Below are positions 17,996 through 21,412 of a stretch of DNA of 21,412 bases, one piece after another. Under the pieces are notes generated by a model. It was not told where the DNA came from, searched no databases, and worked only from the letters and a program-made list of their open reading frames with translations. Made by a program: the position numbers and the translations under genes. Position 1 is the stretch's first letter. The number at the start of each line of letters is the position of its first letter. Source of the DNA: a virus; IMG/VR virus record IMGVR_UViG_3300007542_000231, positions 1 through 21,412 of that record. One strand, written 5' to 3'.

Positions 17996-18398
17996 AGGAG
18001 GTTATAGACAACCTGCTAATCCTGCACCAGTAAGTGGACCTGGTGCTTTATCAGCTAGAACTGATGGTGGTCCAGGTAGTGCTACACAACCTATTAGAAG
18101 AATACCTGGCGTAGATTACGGAGAACAACAAGCATTATCAGAACAACAAGCAGCAGCACCATTACCTGCTGAACCTACAGTTCCATCAAGAGGTATGGCT
18201 ACGCCTAGACCTCCATTAAACAGAGATGTCTTTAGACCAACAGATGTACCTGGCGAAGACCCACGTACAGCAGGAATTAATCCTGCAGAAGCAGCACCTG
18301 ACAATACATTGTTAGCTTTAAAAGCTATGTATCAAGTATCAGGATTTAATCCAGTAATTAGTCAATTAATACATAACTATGAACAAAGAGGTTTATAA
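17976..18398 (+). CDS. Pro/Ala/Gln-rich head-module protein ('RTRGGYR' type, 140 aa)
   Basis: The start is ATG 17976 (MAKKRTRGGYRQPANPAPVS), inside the previous gene. The N-terminal block 'RGGYR.PANPAPVSGPGALS.RTDGGP' followed by 'RIPGVDYGE' is one I recall from many actinobacteriophage genomes, beside terminase and portal genes. The centre is disordered and rich in Pro, Ala and Gln; the C-terminus ends in a helix 'NTLLALKAMYQVSGFNPVISQLIHNYEQRG'. It could be a scaffold-like or connector-associated protein. Its stop overlaps the next start (TAATG). Confidence 0.72.
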   Translation: MAKKRTRGGYRQPANPAPVSGPGALSARTDGGPGSATQPIRRIPGVDYGEQQALSEQQAAAPLPAEPTVPSRGMATPRPPLNRDVFRPTDVPGEDPRTAGINPAEAAPDNTLLALKAMYQVSGFNPVISQLIHNYEQRGL

Positions 18399-21300
18399 TG
18401 TCTTTTCATGGTTGGTTTAACGATGACGAGTTAGCAAACGAACAAGACAAAAAAGACGCTGCTCAAAGAGAATTTGAACTTTTAACAAGAATTATTACTT
18501 CTGAACAAGCTAAGTCAGCAGTTGAAATGTCAACTGTTTGTCCTAATCTACCTGCTGATGTTATAGAAGCAGCAGCTATGTCAGGATTAACTGTTTACGA
18601 CCCTGCGTTTCAAGATATAACAGATATGGTTACAGAAGAACAACAGAAGCAATGGGAACGTGATTGGAATAAAGTTCAAGACAGTAGTGGTTTTGATGAA
18701 CCAATTATGGGTATGGCAGAATTACTTGCTAAAAAACCTGGATATGTAGTTGATTTATTACTTGAAGCAGGTATTGAAGAAGTATCTATGTTGTATAGAG
18801 CAGCAGGATATGCAGCAGTTAATGCAATACAAAGTTACAGATTACAAAAAGGTTGGATTAAAGAAGGTCAGTTACTAAATGGTATTCAAATAAAAGAAGA
18901 AGACATAGTTAATTATGACCCTGCAGCAGCATGGAAAAAAGATGGATTTAAAGGATTAGTTAAAGAATATTCTGAATTGTTTTCTAATGCTAAAGAAGCA
19001 GCAGGTGCAACATTATGGACTGAAACATTAGCTACATTACGAGAAGGTAAACCATTAAACATTGACCCTTCAAGAAAATTTATATTTCAAGGTTTAAAAC
19101 CTGAAGATGATGAACGATACAGAATGCTACTCAAAATGGATTATGAGGAAAACGAAGCTAAAAATATCTATTACAAATATGCAGGTGTACCACTTAGAGC
19201 AGAAGGATGGAATGACCATGAAAGAACTTCTGTATTTAGACCTAATGAGATTATGTTTAGACCTACATCAGGTAAAAGACTTACATTAGGTTTTGACCCT
19301 AATAACTATTTACACTTACAACAACAAAGATTAAAAAATAATCCTGATGCTTTTGCACCTATTGAAGGTAACAAACTAAGTAGATTTTTACAAACAGTTT
19401 GGAGAGGTACAACAAATATAGCTAAATCACAAGTTGATGCAGTTAAATCTTTTGACCCTGGTATAACTGAATTAGAAGGAGTACAACCTGCTATACATTT
19501 TAGTAATGGTCGTGTTACTGCTTCACAAATAGTTCCTCCTGGAACAGTAGAATTTACAGCATTATCAGGTGGTATAGACGCTTACACATCATTAAAGTTA
19601 GACCCAGTAGCTAAAGGATTAAAAGGTTTATCTTCTTTACGTCAAGCAACTAGAACTATTCATCCTGATGTTATACAAGAAGGATTGGGTATTAGTAGGT
19701 TTAGAGATACAGTATTCAAACCAAAACTAGCAGATATGATTGAACGACCTGATAGTTATAAATTGTATGAAGCTACAGCACTTGAACCTAATATTGGTAC
19801 ATTTCAAAAGTTATTTCCACAATTACCATTTGAAAGTCAAGCAGCATTAGCAGGTACAGAAGATGCGTTACAAGCTAAACAAGTATGGTCAAAGATATGG
19901 GGTAGTGGTTATCTTAATGAAACACCTGTTAAAGGTGCAGAAATTAGAAATGCAGTATCACGTGCTATAGGAAATAGGTCATTATCTTTAAGACAAAGTG
20001 AAAGTGTTGTACAAAGAGGATTAGGACAACTTATTAGACCATTAGGTAATCCTAATGCAGCATATAGACCACTCCGTTCTAAATTAGCTACTGGACTTAG
20101 AGATGAGTTATTACTTCCTATAAGAAACAAAATGAGATTTATGACAGCACAACCATTACTATCTCCATCTGAAATAGCTAATCCATTAGATGAGTTACTT
20201 AGTTTTGGTGCAACTATTAAGTCAGCTATGCCTACTTATATGCAAAGAATGCTTAGTTTGACACCTGATGATGGTTTGTCAGTTACTAACTTTGATGAAG
20301 CAGCTATGGCAATTAGAAATCATTATGACAGTATGGGTGCAGAAGTAGAACGTGCAGAACCATTTTTACAAAGACTATTAGATTTAGAACCTGGAGATTT
20401 AGGTGGAGTTACAAGATTAGCTATAGATATTGGTAACGATACACAAGCATTTTTAAAAGGTACAGGTGTAGCAGATGATATTGCGTTTGAAGCATCAAGA
20501 ATATTTGAAACAAGTTCACAGATACGTGCGTATGGTAAAGATAGTTTATTCCGTGACTTACCGTTTGTAGGTATGCGTGAAGTAGAAGAAATACCTTATA
20601 CATTACTTAATGGAGAAAAAGTATTAATTACAGTACCTTCTGCATCAGGTTTAGTAGAGATGGCTTCTTTAAAAGCACCATTACCACAATGGTCAGGTAT
20701 TACAAAAGCATTATCTAAAGTAACTTATTTAATGGATGGTCAAGAAGGAAGACAAGGCATACGTGGTGTTATGGATTATTACAAAGGTAATATTAAAGCA
20801 CTTAAAGATATGGGATTTGGAGATTATGTTATATCAGGTACTTACAAAGGTATATTACCTAAAGGCATGTCACAAGGTCCAGTATCTTTGTTAGCACAGT
20901 TTTATATGGGTGGAATATTCAAACCAATAGTTCTTTTACGTGCTGCATGGTTTACTAGAGTATTTTTAGAAGAACAAGCACGTATGGCTGTATCTAACTT
21001 AGATAGCATGTTTATTCATCCATTCAGATATATTACATGGATTAACTCTCATAACACAGAAGTACGTAATGTTATTAAAAACGGAGATGTTAAAGGATTA
21101 GAAAAGTTTAGATTACGTTTTACAAGAGATAGTGACCTTAAAGATGTATTAGAGTGGCAAGGTGCTATGAATGGAAACCTAGCTACTGAAGTAAATACTG
21201 GACGTAAATCAGTTGCAGGTTGGCGTGGTGTCAATAGTAAGTTTGCTACAAAAGATTGGATAGATGTAAAACCTGGACAAGCAGGACATACTGGTAGCTT

Positions 21301-21412
21301 ACAACATGAACTTATACAAATATACGATGACCCTGTAGGTAGATATGTAGCTGCTAATGGATTAACTACTTCTACTAGAGATTGGTTTAAGTATTCTGAT
21401 GAAGGTAAAAAG
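18398..21412 (+). CDS. Giant virion-associated protein, 3' end outside the window (1005 codons seen)
   Basis: Open from ATG 18398 (AGAGG seven bases upstream, TAATG overlap) to the last base, 1005 codons with no stop. It opens 'MSFHGWFNDDELANEQDKKD', is alpha-helical, and is rich in Lys, Glu, Ala and Leu. Recognisable islands are 'IMGMAELLAKKPGYVVDLLLEAGIEEVSML' (about 105-135), 'LRAEGWNDHERTSVFRPNEIMFRPTSG' (about 267-293), and an amphipathic stretch 'PVSLLAQFYMGGIFKPIVLLRAAWF' (about 828-852). I do not recognise a catalytic domain in this part. The position after portal and the size suggest an internal or ejected virion protein, a tail-vertex protein, or a fused enzyme such as a virion RNA polymerase or wall hydrolase further on. 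Being next to the head genes, it is likely late. Confidence 0.8.
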   Translation, partial: MSFHGWFNDDELANEQDKKDAAQREFELLTRIITSEQAKSAVEMSTVCPNLPADVIEAAAMSGLTVYDPAFQDITDMVTEEQQKQWERDWNKVQDSSGFDEPIMGMAELLAKKPGYVVDLLLEAGIEEVSMLYRAAGYAAVNAIQSYRLQKGWIKEGQLLNGIQIKEEDIVNYDPAAAWKKDGFKGLVKEYSELFSNAKEAAGATLWTETLATLREGKPLNIDPSRKFIFQGLKPEDDERYRMLLKMDYEENEAKNIYYKYAGVPLRAEGWNDHERTSVFRPNEIMFRPTSGKRLTLGFDPNNYLHLQQQRLKNNPDAFAPIEGNKLSRFLQTVWRGTTNIAKSQVDAVKSFDPGITELEGVQPAIHFSNGRVTASQIVPPGTVEFTALSGGIDAYTSLKLDPVAKGLKGLSSLRQATRTIHPDVIQEGLGISRFRDTVFKPKLADMIERPDSYKLYEATALEPNIGTFQKLFPQLPFESQAALAGTEDALQAKQVWSKIWGSGYLNETPVKGAEIRNAVSRAIGNRSLSLRQSESVVQRGLGQLIRPLGNPNAAYRPLRSKLATGLRDELLLPIRNKMRFMTAQPLLSPSEIANPLDELLSFGATIKSAMPTYMQRMLSLTPDDGLSVTNFDEAAMAIRNHYDSMGAEVERAEPFLQRLLDLEPGDLGGVTRLAIDIGNDTQAFLKGTGVADDIAFEASRIFETSSQIRAYGKDSLFRDLPFVGMREVEEIPYTLLNGEKVLITVPSASGLVEMASLKAPLPQWSGITKALSKVTYLMDGQEGRQGIRGVMDYYKGNIKALKDMGFGDYVISGTYKGILPKGMSQGPVSLLAQFYMGGIFKPIVLLRAAWFTRVFLEEQARMAVSNLDSMFIHPFRYITWINSHNTEVRNVIKNGDVKGLEKFRLRFTRDSDLKDVLEWQGAMNGNLATEVNTGRKSVAGWRGVNSKFATKDWIDVKPGQAGHTGSLQHELIQIYDDPVGRYVAANGLTTSTRDWFKYSDEGKK

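Overview
The window looks like part of the genome of a tailed double-stranded DNA phage: low GC, tightly packed, with stop and start codons often overlapping. I infer a host among low-GC, probably aquatic, actinobacteria. The holin, the Erf/ssDNA-annealing-like protein, the small 'TRKHY' protein, the Cys-rich 81-aa protein and the 'RTRGGYR..PVSGPGALS' protein all recall families I know from actinobacteriophages. No integrase, tRNA synthetase, CRISPR array or insertion sequence is visible.

Layout. (1) 1-1076, plus strand: the end of a lysis and late module, with a truncated amidase, a holin and three small basic proteins. (2) 1077-13426, minus strand: about 39 mostly tiny genes, probably the early and middle region. 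It meets the lysis genes tail to tail with no gap. It starts (in position order) with a lytic transglycosylase, a PD-ExK-like nuclease and an annealing-type recombination protein, then a metallophosphoesterase, two HTH/winged-helix-like proteins and a long run of unknown small acidic or zinc-binding proteins. At least ten of these genes encode fewer than 60 residues. (3) 13427-14148: a divergent intergenic region packed with perfect inverted repeats, many with three-base loops, plus candidate back-to-back promoters. (4) 14149-21412, plus strand: the head-assembly module, with TerL (zinc knuckle and HTH fused at its N-terminus), portal, two small proteins, and a giant protein still open at the window edge after 1005 codons.

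The minus-strand genes look translationally coupled. Eleven end in Glu-Glu-Glu-stop and two in Glu-Glu-stop, and the GAGGAGGAA-type codons of these tails can act as the ribosome binding site for the next gene, whose start usually overlaps the stop (TAATG or ATGA).

The signals that ordinary gene content does not explain are all structural: (a) the three-base-loop hairpins of the divergent region, whose geometry recalls the hairpin promoters of the N4 virion RNA polymerase; (b) AT-rich hairpins at gene boundaries with a related 13-14 base loop; (c) a family of long inverted repeats with 14-18 bp stems, one with a compensatory base change, in the gaps at 6.9-7.4 and 11.9 kb; and (d) an 83-base tRNA-like element at 8834-8916 that lacks a D-arm and a normal anticodon loop. 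All calls come from reading the sequence. Family names are from memory and no search was run.
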